Positions 1 through 6,667 of a stretch of DNA of 16,456 bases are shown piece after piece. Made by a program: the position numbers and the translations under genes. Below the pieces are notes generated by a model that saw only the letters and a program-made list of their open reading frames with translations, had not been told where the DNA came from and did no database searches. The stretch's first letter is position 1. Every line of letters starts with the position of its first letter. This DNA comes from Chloroflexota bacterium (GTDB lineage Bacteria > Chloroflexota > UBA6077 > JADZDV01): contig JADZDV010000241.1 in assembly GCA_020850915.1 (NCBI GenBank), positions 1 through 16,456 of the forward strand. The letters run 5' to 3'.

Positions 1-1
1 G

Positions 2-979
2 CCCCCCCCCCCCGCGGCCGGCCTCGGACAGGGCAGTCTGTTCGACGACCCCGCGCAGACCGAGGCCGGCGACATCCTGGCAACGCCGCTCCCGGTGGCG
101 CCCCCGCTGACCCAGCGGCAGATGCTGACGTTCGAGAAGGAGTCGCTGGGCCTGTTCTTCTCGAACCACCCGTTCCAGGAGGCCTCGCGCTGGCTGCTGA
201 GCCAGGTCACCACGACGTCCGACCAGTTCGGGCCGGACCTGGCCGGCGAGAAGGTCACCATTGCCGGCGCAGTCAGCGGCGTGCGACGGATCATGACCAG
301 GAAGGGCGAGACGATGGCGGTCGTCACACTCGAGGATCTCTCCGGCGCGTTCGAGGTGGCGGCCTTCCCACGGACGTACAGCCAGTTCGAGAGCGTCTGG
401 GTAGAGGACCACATCTTGCTTGTTCAAGGGCGGGTGGACGTGCGGGACGATCGCTGCCAGGTGATCTGCGAGCGCGCGGAGATCTGGGAGGCGCCAGCCG
501 GTCAGCCGCCCGAGGCCGCGCCCGAGCCGTTGGGGAACGACGGCGCATCCGGCAGCCTGGACGCGGCCACGGACCCGCGGCCCGCGGCGAAACGGAACGC
601 CAACGGGTACGGCGGGAGCGGGACGAACGGCAACGGTCACTCGAAGACCAGTGGGAACGGCAACGGGCGCTCCAACGGCACCGGGCACGGGGACGGGCAT
701 GGCGGCGCGTCGAAGCCGGCCGCCCTCGCGGCGCGGCGGCTGGTGCTGACGGTGCACCCGAGCGGAGACGCGGCGGCCGATCGCGAGCTGGTGGACAGGC
801 TCCACAGCCTGCTCGACCGGGAAGGGCCCGACCGCTATCAGCTCCTGCTGGCGCTGCCGACCCGCACGGTGCGCCTCCGCGGCTCGGGACACCGCACCAG
901 CTACTCACAGGCACTCGAGGAGAGCCTGCGCGAACTGCTCGGCGAAGCGAACGTCGAGGTCCAGCCGATCCGCGAGTGA
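2..979 (+). CDS. dnaE: DNA polymerase III alpha subunit, C-terminal part (5' truncated by the window)
   Basis: This is the end of the replicative polymerase catalytic subunit; the frame is already open at base 2 and the start lies upstream. Seen: a GLGQGSLFDD stretch (about bases 20-49), the short motif typical of DnaE ahead of its last region; then LTFEKESLGLFFSNHPF, the usual lead-in to the OB fold. The OB fold (tRNA_anti-codon type, about bases 250-490) reads VTIAGAVSGVRRIMTRKG...MAVVTLEDLSGAFEVAAFPR. A Gly/Asn-rich low-complexity linker (about 590-714) follows, then a small C-terminal alpha/beta domain beginning RRLVLTVHPSGDAAADRELV (about 735-976), in the region that binds the clamp-loader tau subunit in better-studied DnaE proteins. 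The catalytic PHP and palm domains are outside the window. A 12-C homopolymer at 2-13 codes for four prolines. Family assignment is secure; dnaE1 versus dnaE2 cannot be decided from this part. Confidence 0.92.
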   Translation, partial: PPPPAAGLGQGSLFDDPAQTEAGDILATPLPVAPPLTQRQMLTFEKESLGLFFSNHPFQEASRWLLSQVTTTSDQFGPDLAGEKVTIAGAVSGVRRIMTRKGETMAVVTLEDLSGAFEVAAFPRTYSQFESVWVEDHILLVQGRVDVRDDRCQVICERAEIWEAPAGQPPEAAPEPLGNDGASGSLDAATDPRPAAKRNANGYGGSGTNGNGHSKTSGNGNGRSNGTGHGDGHGGASKPAALAARRLVLTVHPSGDAAADRELVDRLHSLLDREGPDRYQLLLALPTRTVRLRGSGHRTSYSQALEESLRELLGEANVEVQPIRE

Positions 980-1009
980 GCGGAGACACGGGGAAACTGT
1001 GTCGAACTT

Positions 1010-1033
1010 GTGCCACCTGGGCGCACCTGGCAC
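1010..1033. promoter_or_regulatory. Compact repeat upstream of the propeller gene
   Basis: In the dnaE-propeller gap the heptamer CACCTGG occurs twice, starting at 1014 and 1024, that is exactly 10 bp apart, inside the inverted repeat GTGCCA (1010-1015) / TGGCAC (1028-1033). A -10-like TAGACT lies at 1048-1053 and a good Shine-Dalgarno GGAGGT at 1091-1096 before the ATG at 1102. Helically phased repeats just upstream of a possible promoter suggest an operator; the inverted repeat could also be a weak terminator for dnaE. Inference only. Confidence 0.25.
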
Positions 1034-1101
1034 GGGGCGGATCGTCGTAGACTGGACGCCTCCACTTTACGGAACGGTTTGACAGAACCGGGAGGTCGGC
1101 A

Positions 1102-2136
1102 ATGCTGGCCCGGAGGCGCTTTCCCGTCTTCTTCACGGCGGCCCTGGTGGGGGCCGTCCTCGTGCAGCTCTCCAGCGGACTGGTCGTGCGCGCGGCGGCC
1201 GGCTACAGCCTGGACACGTTCACCGTGGCGGAGCGCCGCAAGGACCAGATTCAGCCGCGCGTCGCCGGCGACTGGGTTGTCTGGAAAGACTATCGGAACC
1301 TCTCGATGCGCCAGGTGGACGAGAGTCCGAACGGGCAGGTCTTCGCCTACAACCTGAGCACCGGCGAAGAGCGGCAGCTCAGCAACAAGGATGCCGACCA
1401 TCCATCCATCTCGGGCACGCTCGTCGTCTGGGCCGCGGCTTTTGGCCGGGGCACTGAGATTCAGGGCATCGACCTGGTCGGCGGCGAGCTCTTCGGCGTC
1501 ACGGATGCCAACGGACGCCAGGAGAGGCCGGCTATCTCTGACACGATCGTCGTCTGGCAGGACAATCGCAGCGGCAACTGGGACATCTTCATGCGAGACC
1601 TGCAAGTCAGCTCGGAAGTGCCGGTCGTGGAGGACCTGTCAGACCAGGAATTGCCGGCCGTCTCCGGCCACACGATCGTCTGGCAGGACTGGCGAGGCAG
1701 CGGCCCGAACATCTACGGGTTTGACCTGGACAGCCAGCAGGAGTTCCGGGTGACCTCGACCAACGACGCCTTCGAGCCGGCGGTCTCGGGACGCTGGGTG
1801 GCCTGGCATGCGCCGCGGGAGCGCGCCATCTACGCGCAGAACCTCGACGACGGGACGCCGATTCGGCTGAACAGCGCCAGCGCCGGCAACCGCTACCAGG
1901 TGGCGATCTCTGGTGACCTCGTTGTCTGGACGGACGAGCGCAACGGCAATCGCGATATCTGGGGCTACGATCTCCGGACGAAGACGGAGTTCCCGGTCAC
2001 CCAGCGAGCGACGGACCAGGACTATCCGGCGGTTGACGGCGCGCGCATCGTCTGGAGCGACGCGACCGGCGCAAACCGCGATATCCGCGGCGCGAACGTC
2101 AATCTACCCGAGCGCGCGACCGCCGCCCTGCCCTGA
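1102..2136 (+). CDS. Secreted seven-repeat beta-propeller protein (TolB/PD40-like)
   Basis: A 344-residue exported protein. The first ~32 residues are a Sec signal peptide (basic MLARRRF, hydrophobic core, Ala-rich cleavage region). The rest is seven repeats of about 40-50 residues with the pattern P-x-[IV]-S-G-x-x-[IV]-V-W-x-D-x-R-x-G-x-x-D-I-x-G-x-D-L; examples are PAISDTIVVWQDNRSGNWDI, VAISGDLVVWTDERNGNRDI and PAVDGARIVWSDATGANRDI. Seven such units fit one closed seven-bladed propeller of the TolB/PD40 kind. No catalytic domain, anchor or lipobox is visible, so a binding or scaffolding role outside the membrane is likely; the ligand is unknown. The start is fixed by GGAGGT five bases before ATG. 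Its 3' end overlaps the remnant regulator on the other strand by about 33 bp. Confidence 0.82.
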   Translation: MLARRRFPVFFTAALVGAVLVQLSSGLVVRAAAGYSLDTFTVAERRKDQIQPRVAGDWVVWKDYRNLSMRQVDESPNGQVFAYNLSTGEERQLSNKDADHPSISGTLVVWAAAFGRGTEIQGIDLVGGELFGVTDANGRQERPAISDTIVVWQDNRSGNWDIFMRDLQVSSEVPVVEDLSDQELPAVSGHTIVWQDWRGSGPNIYGFDLDSQQEFRVTSTNDAFEPAVSGRWVAWHAPRERAIYAQNLDDGTPIRLNSASAGNRYQVAISGDLVVWTDERNGNRDIWGYDLRTKTEFPVTQRATDQDYPAVDGARIVWSDATGANRDIRGANVNLPERATAALP

Positions 2137-2741
2137 GCCCGAGCCTGTCTCGGGCGCCCCGGCGCCGGCCGGCGTGGCCGGCTTGCCGGGTGTGCCGGCT
2201 CGTTCGCCGATCGACGTGGGCGTGGCGTGCCGGGCGGCTGCCAGGCGAGTGTGTCGGAGGCGCAGCGCAACCTGCAGGTTGAGGCAGGTGCTCGGGTCGT
2301 CCAGCCGGTGACCGGAGATCTCGGCGATGCGCTGCAAACGGTAGAGCACCGTGTTGCGATGCAGGCGGAGGCGGGAGGCTGTCTGCTTCGCGCTGGCGCC
2401 GGCGGCGAAGTAAGCCTCCAGCGTCGGGATGAAGTCGGCGCCGTACTGGCGGTCGTGCGCTTCGAGCGCGCCGAGCACGGCTGCCTGGAACGCCTCGGCT
2501 TCCGGGCTGCCGTGCAGGCGGCGCAGGAGCCGATCGAGGCCGCAGTCCGGCTCCGCCAGCAGACCGGTCACGCGACGTCCCCGCGGGCGGCCAGGTCTGG
2601 CTGCAGCCGTCGCGCAGTGGAGACCGCGGCGATCGGGCGATCGAGCCGATTGGCTCCGCCAACCAGGAGTGTGGAGGCAGGGGGCGCGTTCATCCAGGCC
2701 TGCTCGACGGCGACCACATCTGGAACGGTATCTGCCGGCCA
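2104..2741 (-). pseudogene. Remnant of a PucR/CdaR-family transcriptional regulator
   Basis: The minus strand holds two pieces of a PucR-type regulator in different frames. The C-terminal piece (stop at 2104, similarity from about 2566 down) has a complete-looking PucR helix-turn-helix: IPTLEAYFAAGASAKQTA, then LHRNTVLYRLQRIAEISGHR and LDDPSTCLNLQVALRL. A short N-terminal piece in another frame (about 2717 down to a TGA at 2568-2570) reads STLLVGGANRLDRPIAAV, resembling the PucR N-terminal domain (LxGAxGLDRPVRxV). A normal member has about 400-550 residues; the whole middle, including the GGDEF-like region, is missing. An uninterrupted minus ORF runs further, to 3063, but its N-terminal part is antisense to RNase PH and looks like nothing. 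Internal deletion plus frameshift is the simplest reading. The HTH identity is strong, the N-terminal identity moderate. Confidence 0.72.
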
Positions 2742-2803
2742 GTGGCCGTGGGTAGGCCGCGGTGCACAAATCGTTGGGCCGGCAGTTATGCTGAAGGAAC
2801 AAG

Positions 2804-2809
2804 TAGTAT
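2804..2809 (+). promoter_or_regulatory. Possible -10 element for a leaderless rph transcript
   Basis: TAGTAT ends six bases before the rph ATG (2816), so transcription would begin at or next to the start codon. No Shine-Dalgarno lies at normal distance: the only candidate, GAAGGA (2793-2798), is 17 bases away. No convincing -35 is present (TTGGGC at 2774 is too far). Leaderless translation is an inference. Confidence 0.3.
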
Positions 2810-2815
2810 TGCTCC

Positions 2816-3538
2816 ATGAGCAGTAGCGGACGGTTTGACGGTCGCGCCGCGGACGAGCCGCGACCGTGCAGCATCGAGGCGGGCTTCGTGGAGCTGCACC
2901 CCGCCTCGTGCCTGATCAAGACGGGTCGGACCTGGGTGCTCTGTACGGCCACGGTGGAGGAGCGCGTGCCCCCATTCCTCGAGGGCACCGGCCGGGGCTG
3001 GGTCACTGGCCAGTACGGCATGCTGCCGGGCTGCGGCCCGGGCCGCATCCCTCCGGCCCGCAATCAGGGCGGCCGGGCTGAAGAGATCAGCCGCCTGCTC
3101 GGCCGAGCGCTCCGGGCCGCGGTGGACATGGCGGCGCTCGGCCCCCGCATGGTGACGGTGGATGCCCAGGTGCTCCAGGCGGACGGCGGCACCCGCACGG
3201 CGGCGATCACCGGTGGCTACGTCGCGTTGGCATTGGCGCTGGCGGAGCCGCGGCGCGCGGGGCTGATCGAGACCGACCCGCTCAAACGCCAGATCGCCGC
3301 GATGAGCGTTGGACTGGTTGGCGGCGAGCTGCTGCTCGACCTGAACTACCAGGAGGACGCGCGCGCTGACGCGGACTTGAACGTCGTCATGGCGGCGGAT
3401 GGCGGGCTGGTGGAGGTCCAGGGCACGGCGGAAGGCGAGCTGTACACCAGGGCGCAGCTCGCACAGCTCCTGGACCTGGCCGACCTCGGCATTCGACAGC
3501 TCGTCGGACGCCAGCGCGAGGCGACCGCCGGGCGCTGA
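2816..3538 (+). CDS. rph: RNase PH (phosphorolytic tRNA 3'-exoribonuclease), divergent
   Basis: A 240-residue protein of normal family length (238-250). It would trim tRNA 3' ends using phosphate, as a hexameric ring. Landmarks seen: RFDGR (6-10), TWVLCTATVEERVPPFLEG (39-57), GWVTGQYGML (61-70), GGR (85-87), RLLGRALRAAVD (93-104), QADGGTRTAAITG (121-133), MSVGLVGGELLLDLNY (163-178) and NVVMAADGGLVEVQGTAEG (189-207). The phosphate-site residues GGR and GTRT and the acidic pair D181/D187 are kept. Two things are odd. The loop after YGMLP, normally a basic RS..TR..RE segment implicated in tRNA binding, reads GCGPGRIPPARNQ and is about three residues short. The near-invariant DCDVLQADGG reads DAQVLQADGG. 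The usual neighbour rdgB is absent. Assignment is firm; full tRNA-processing activity is open. Confidence 0.9.
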   Translation: MSSSGRFDGRAADEPRPCSIEAGFVELHPASCLIKTGRTWVLCTATVEERVPPFLEGTGRGWVTGQYGMLPGCGPGRIPPARNQGGRAEEISRLLGRALRAAVDMAALGPRMVTVDAQVLQADGGTRTAAITGGYVALALALAEPRRAGLIETDPLKRQIAAMSVGLVGGELLLDLNYQEDARADADLNVVMAADGGLVEVQGTAEGELYTRAQLAQLLDLADLGIRQLVGRQREATAGR

Positions 3539-3541
3539 TCG

Positions 3542-3886
3542 ATGGGTTCTAGCAAGACCTCGTCTCCCGCGCGCGGGACGCCGTGGTATCGCGCCACGTG
3601 GTTCATGGTTCTTGCGCTCGTCGCCCTCCCACCAGTAGGGGCGCTGCTTGTCTGGCTGTTCGCGCGCCGCTGGCCAACCTGGCTGAAGCTCGCCCTCACG
3701 CTCTACGCGGCCTTCATGCTGCTGACGTGGCTTCCCTCCTTCAGCGTGATGCCCGGTCTATCGGGCCAGCCAGCGCCAACGCCGATGCAACGCACGATCC
3801 CAGCGCCGCGGCCCACGCCAGCTCCAGCCGGCCGTGCTAGCCAGGACCGGGGCCCAGGAGCCTGCCCACGGTGCGCAGCAAGTTGA
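3542..3886 (+). CDS. Small two-helix membrane protein of unknown function
   Basis: A 114-residue product starting three bases after the rph stop, so probably co-transcribed and translationally coupled (no strong Shine-Dalgarno of its own). A short polar N-terminus with PWYRATW is followed by one membrane segment FMVLALVALPPVGALLVWLF, a short basic loop ARRWPTWLK, a second segment LALTLYAAFMLLTWL, and a Pro-rich tail (QPAPTPMQRTIPAPRPTPAP) that probably lies outside or in the cytoplasm. Similar W-rich two-helix proteins with a PPxG turn are common hypothetical proteins in bacteria; I recognise no named function. The ORF could end in a decayed tail, since the last ~25 residues are low in structure. 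Confidence 0.55.
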   Translation: MGSSKTSSPARGTPWYRATWFMVLALVALPPVGALLVWLFARRWPTWLKLALTLYAAFMLLTWLPSFSVMPGLSGQPAPTPMQRTIPAPRPTPAPAGRASQDRGPGACPRCAAS

Positions 3887-3930
3887 GCGGGCTGACCGGC
3901 TGGCGGGGGAGGCTGGTCCTGGTGACACCC

Positions 3931-3960
3931 ATCGCGGGCGCGCATGAGACGCCCGCGGAT
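3931..3960 (-). terminator. Hairpin between convergent genes
   Basis: CGCGGGCG (3933-3940) pairs with CGCCCGCG (3950-3957) around a nine-base loop, extended by AT/AT across a one-base bulge. It sits immediately after the stop codon of the minus-strand gene at 3960 and 45 bp after the plus-strand membrane protein. No T-tract follows on either strand, as is common in high-GC genomes, so terminator function is inferred. Confidence 0.5.
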
Positions 3961-5105
3961 CAACGCCCCTGCTTGAACAGGTCCACGTACTTCCGCGTCA
4001 GCTCCACGTACTGGAAGCCATACTCCCGCGTCGGGAGGATGCCGGACGCCTCGCCCAGCTCGTTCCAGGTCTCGACCGCCATGATCTGGCGGCCGGAGGC
4101 GACGGCGCGCCGGAGGTTCTCCTCGTACCAGGCGCCGTCGCGGCGATCGGTGCAGTGGCGATCCGCGCTGTTGCCGCCGAACTGGGTGTTGCAGAAACCA
4201 GGGCCGACCTGGGCCACCGTCATGGCGGGGTCTGGATTGAAGCCGAACGGCGCCGCGCCCCAGCCGTAGAGCCCCTCCGTCAGGATGGGCGTCTCCGGCA
4301 CGACGTTCTTACTGTCCTTCCACTGCCACTCCCGCACGATGTACGGCCGGAGCCCGCCGAAGTCGCGCTGGAACTGCTCGTAGACATAGTCAAAGGTGGA
4401 CTGGTTGAAGGCGGAGACGCGCTGCGCGTCGTAGATCCAGACGATCGGCTGATCGCCGATCGCGGCCCAGTGTCGCGGGGGGACTCGCGAGAACCAGTCA
4501 CGGATCGTGACGTAGAAGACCTGCTTGCCGACCCGCGTTGTCAGGTCCAGGTTGTTCATGATGGTGGTGTCGAGAAAGAGGGCGGTCTTCAGCGGCGTGC
4601 CGCGGTCCGCCAGGCGATCCAGCGCCTCCACCATGGGCGGAATGCCCTGGGTTGCGAAGAGGTTGAGCTCCGGGGCCGGCGCGACCCGCCGATCGTACTG
4701 TCCGGGCTCGCCCCAGTAGTCCGGCAGGATGAAGTCGAGCCCGGCCTGGAGCATCCAGTTGAACTGGCGCTCGTACCAGTCCGGGTCGGTGAAGCTCATG
4801 TTCTCGACGTCCAACGGATGGTACGGATAGGGATCGAAGCCGCGCTCGGCCAGGCGCTGGCGATAGCCGGCTGATTCGAACCAGTAAAAAAAGTAGACTC
4901 CGGCCACGCGCTCATTCGCGCCGAAGCTGCTCAGGGCGAAGTCCTGGTAGCTGGGGAGGCGATACGGGCCTGGCCGCGCCCACTCCGGCTCCGCGGTTGG
5001 CCAATCGTCGCGCTCGATAGCGGCGCTGGTCTGCCACGGGATGAGGAGAGAGGAGGCGATGAGCAGAACGAGGCCGACATGAACCGGCCGATGCGCACGA
5101 CGCAT
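3960..5105 (-). CDS. Secreted GH71/GH99-like TIM-barrel protein (DUF5010 type)
   Basis: A 381-residue exported protein with a clear signal peptide (basic start, hydrophobic VGLVLLIASSLLI, cleavage near TSAA at 26-29). The mature part has features of glycoside-hydrolase-like (beta/alpha)8 barrels of the GH99/DUF5010 group: AGVYFFYWFESAGYRQR near the start, YPYHPLDVENMSFTDPDWYE, GLDFILPDYWGEPG (122-135), TALFLD (174-179), DQPIVWIYD (218-226), and the C-terminal MAVETWNELGEASGI (342-356) where the acidic residues of WNE..E lie at the expected barrel edge. A polysaccharide substrate outside the cell is likely but unknown. Start: ATG preceded by CGGAG at five bases, and a -10-like TATACT (minus strand) at 5137-5142. 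It stands alone, divergent from the M16 pair. Family level is good; activity is not proven. Confidence 0.72.
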   Translation of the reverse strand: MRRAHRPVHVGLVLLIASSLLIPWQTSAAIERDDWPTAEPEWARPGPYRLPSYQDFALSSFGANERVAGVYFFYWFESAGYRQRLAERGFDPYPYHPLDVENMSFTDPDWYERQFNWMLQAGLDFILPDYWGEPGQYDRRVAPAPELNLFATQGIPPMVEALDRLADRGTPLKTALFLDTTIMNNLDLTTRVGKQVFYVTIRDWFSRVPPRHWAAIGDQPIVWIYDAQRVSAFNQSTFDYVYEQFQRDFGGLRPYIVREWQWKDSKNVVPETPILTEGLYGWGAAPFGFNPDPAMTVAQVGPGFCNTQFGGNSADRHCTDRRDGAWYEENLRRAVASGRQIMAVETWNELGEASGILPTREYGFQYVELTRKYVDLFKQGR

Positions 5106-5136
5106 GCTGGCTCCGAAGGAGTGGTGCGGCTAGCAG

Positions 5137-5142
5137 AGTATA
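5137..5142 (-). promoter_or_regulatory. -10-like TATACT for the GH-like gene
   Basis: On the minus strand TATACT lies 31 bases upstream of the ATG at 5105, giving an mRNA leader of about 25 nt with CGGAG. The -35 region at about 5160-5165 is poor. It lies in the 224-bp divergent spacer shared with the M16 operon. Confidence 0.4.
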
Positions 5143-5295
5143 CGACGCCCTCCAGCGCCTCGGATCTCTATGGGGTGCGCCCTGAACATGTCGCGGCACC
5201 GATCGTCCGTGTCAACAGAAGTCGGTCAGACCCCTCTCTACGGAAACCACGTGCTCGCTCGACGCCGAGCTAGGCCCGTGTCCGGCGCCGATCGC

Positions 5296-5304
5296 TGCTA
5301 CACT
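5296..5304 (+). promoter_or_regulatory. Extended -10 (TGC-TACACT) for the M16 operon
   Basis: TGCTACACT fits an extended -10 (TGn followed by TACACT at 5299-5304); the -35 position is weak, as tolerated by extended -10 promoters. Transcription would start near 5311, just ahead of the Shine-Dalgarno GGGAG (5319-5323) and the ATG at 5330. Confidence 0.4.
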
Positions 5305-5329
5305 TCGCTCCAACAACCGGGAGCCGTGC

Positions 5330-6667
5330 ATGGTGAGATCGCTGGTCAAGCTCGTGCCCTTGCTCTGCTGCGCCACCCTGCTGAGCGGCGCCGCTGCGCC
5401 GACCACCCATGCGCTAGCGCAGCCAGAGCCGGAGATACCTCAGATGAGCGTGCTGCCGAACGGCCTGCAGGTCGTGACTCTGCAGCGACCGCGGAGTCCG
5501 GCGTCGGCCCTGGATCTGGAGATCCGCGCCGGCTCGCGGTATGAGGACGCCGGCACGGACAGCGCCGCTCAGCTCCTGCAGCGGATGTACCTGCGGGGCA
5601 CCGCCGCGCGCCCGACCCGCGACGCTGTGCTCAGCCCGATCCTGGCGCGCGGCGGCGCGTTCGACGCGGAGGCGGACTGGGAGACGCTCCGGTTCACAGC
5701 GACAATGGGGCGGGACGATCTGGCTGTCGCGCTGGACGTACTCGGCGACGTGGTGCTGAACTCTCTGTTCGACGCGGACATGGTGGAGCGAGAGCGGCGC
5801 GCGCTGCTCAAGGACCTGCGCGAGATCCAGGACGATGGCAACAGCCTGGCGTTCGACCTGTTCGAGCGCCAGATGTTCCGGGACCACCCGATGGCGCACC
5901 TGCCGGCGGGCAGCGAGACGGGTGCGCAGTCGCTCACTCGCGATGCGCTGCTGGGCTTCCGGGATCGCCAGGCCCACGCCGGCAACGCCGCCATCGCGAT
6001 CGTCAGCCCGTTCGCTCACGCCGACGTGGTCGCCGGCGTGGCCGCTGCGCTCGGCGCGTGGCCGGGCGGCCAGCCGACCGGGCCGGGCGATCCCCTGGCC
6101 CCGCCCGGGGCGGGCGAGCAGCTCACGGCGACGGCGGGTGAGAGCCAGGCCCAGGTCGTCGTCGGCGTGCCGACGATGGACGTGCGGAGCGCCGACCGCT
6201 ACGTGCTGCAGCTTCTGCAACAGGGAATGAACGGCTTTGGCGGTCGCCTCTTCCAGAAGGTGCGCCAGGAGCGCGGCCTGGCCTACACGACCTACGCCGG
6301 CGCCGACTTCACCACCCTGGCCGGCGTGCTCTACTTCTACGCTGGCACGCCACCCGAGGCCGCGGACCAGGTGGCTGACCTGCTGCGCGCCGAGCTTCTC
6401 CGCCTGCGCGACGAGCCGTTCACCGCGGCTGAGCTGGAGCGCGCACGCGGCGGCTCGATCGGCAGCTACTAGATCGGCCTGGAAACGGCCAGCTACTACG
6501 CTGGCTTCCTGGCCTCCAGCGCCATCAATGGTCGGCCGCTGGAGGTCCAGCCACGGATCGACGGGCTCCGAGCGGTGACGGTGGACGACGTGCAGCGGGT
6601 GGCACGGACGTACTTCGAGCCGGCGCGCATCACTCAGGTGATCGTGCGCCCCGAGGAGGCGCCGTGA
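5330..6667 (+). pseudogene. M16B peptidase homologue, non-catalytic subunit, interrupted by an in-frame TAG
   Basis: An exported M16-family protein with a signal peptide (first ~30 residues, ending THALA). As read to the first stop it has 380 residues (5330-6472); the same frame continues through TAG at 6470-6472 for 64 more sense codons to a TGA at 6665-6667. The extension still looks like M16: ETASYYAGFLASSAINGRPL, then VDDVQRVARTYFEPARIT, the normal family C-terminus, matching the end of the downstream gene. The zinc site is lost: the HxxEH position reads QLLQR (81-85), and the distal Glu position is Lys161. The C-terminal R/Y pair typical of M16B (RGLAY, 315-319) is present. It therefore fits the non-catalytic partner of the next gene. 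GGGAG six bases before ATG fixes the start. The 380-residue product could still be made; truncation would remove the end of the C-terminal domain. Confidence 0.75.
6470..6472 (+). other. In-frame amber codon inside the M16 homologue
   Basis: TAG is codon 381 of a 445-codon frame that is otherwise intact up to a TGA overlapping the next start (GTGA at 6664-6667). The preserved frame, M16-like sequence after the stop and kept start-stop overlap say that the stop is recent, a sequencing error, or read through. Confidence 0.9.

Noticed and set aside
2..13. Poly-C run at the left end as a regulatory or phase-variable tract
   Set aside because: It lies in frame in dnaE coding for prolines; it may also be a sequencing weak point at a contig edge. 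Cannot be judged from one sequence.
2741..3063. N-terminal extension of the PucR-like minus ORF over rph
   Set aside because: It is antisense to the first part of RNase PH and has no resemblance to PucR; only the part below about 2566 in that frame is regulator-like.
5414..6220. 268-residue minus-strand ORF opposite the M16 homologue
   Set aside because: Arg/Ala/Val-rich antisense reading of a high-GC gene with no recognisable motif; the plus strand has signal peptide, Shine-Dalgarno and family motifs.
6470..6472. Pyrrolysine insertion at the TAG
   Set aside because: Nothing in the window supports it (no pyl genes, M16 proteins are not known to use it). Kept only as a test under the amber finding.
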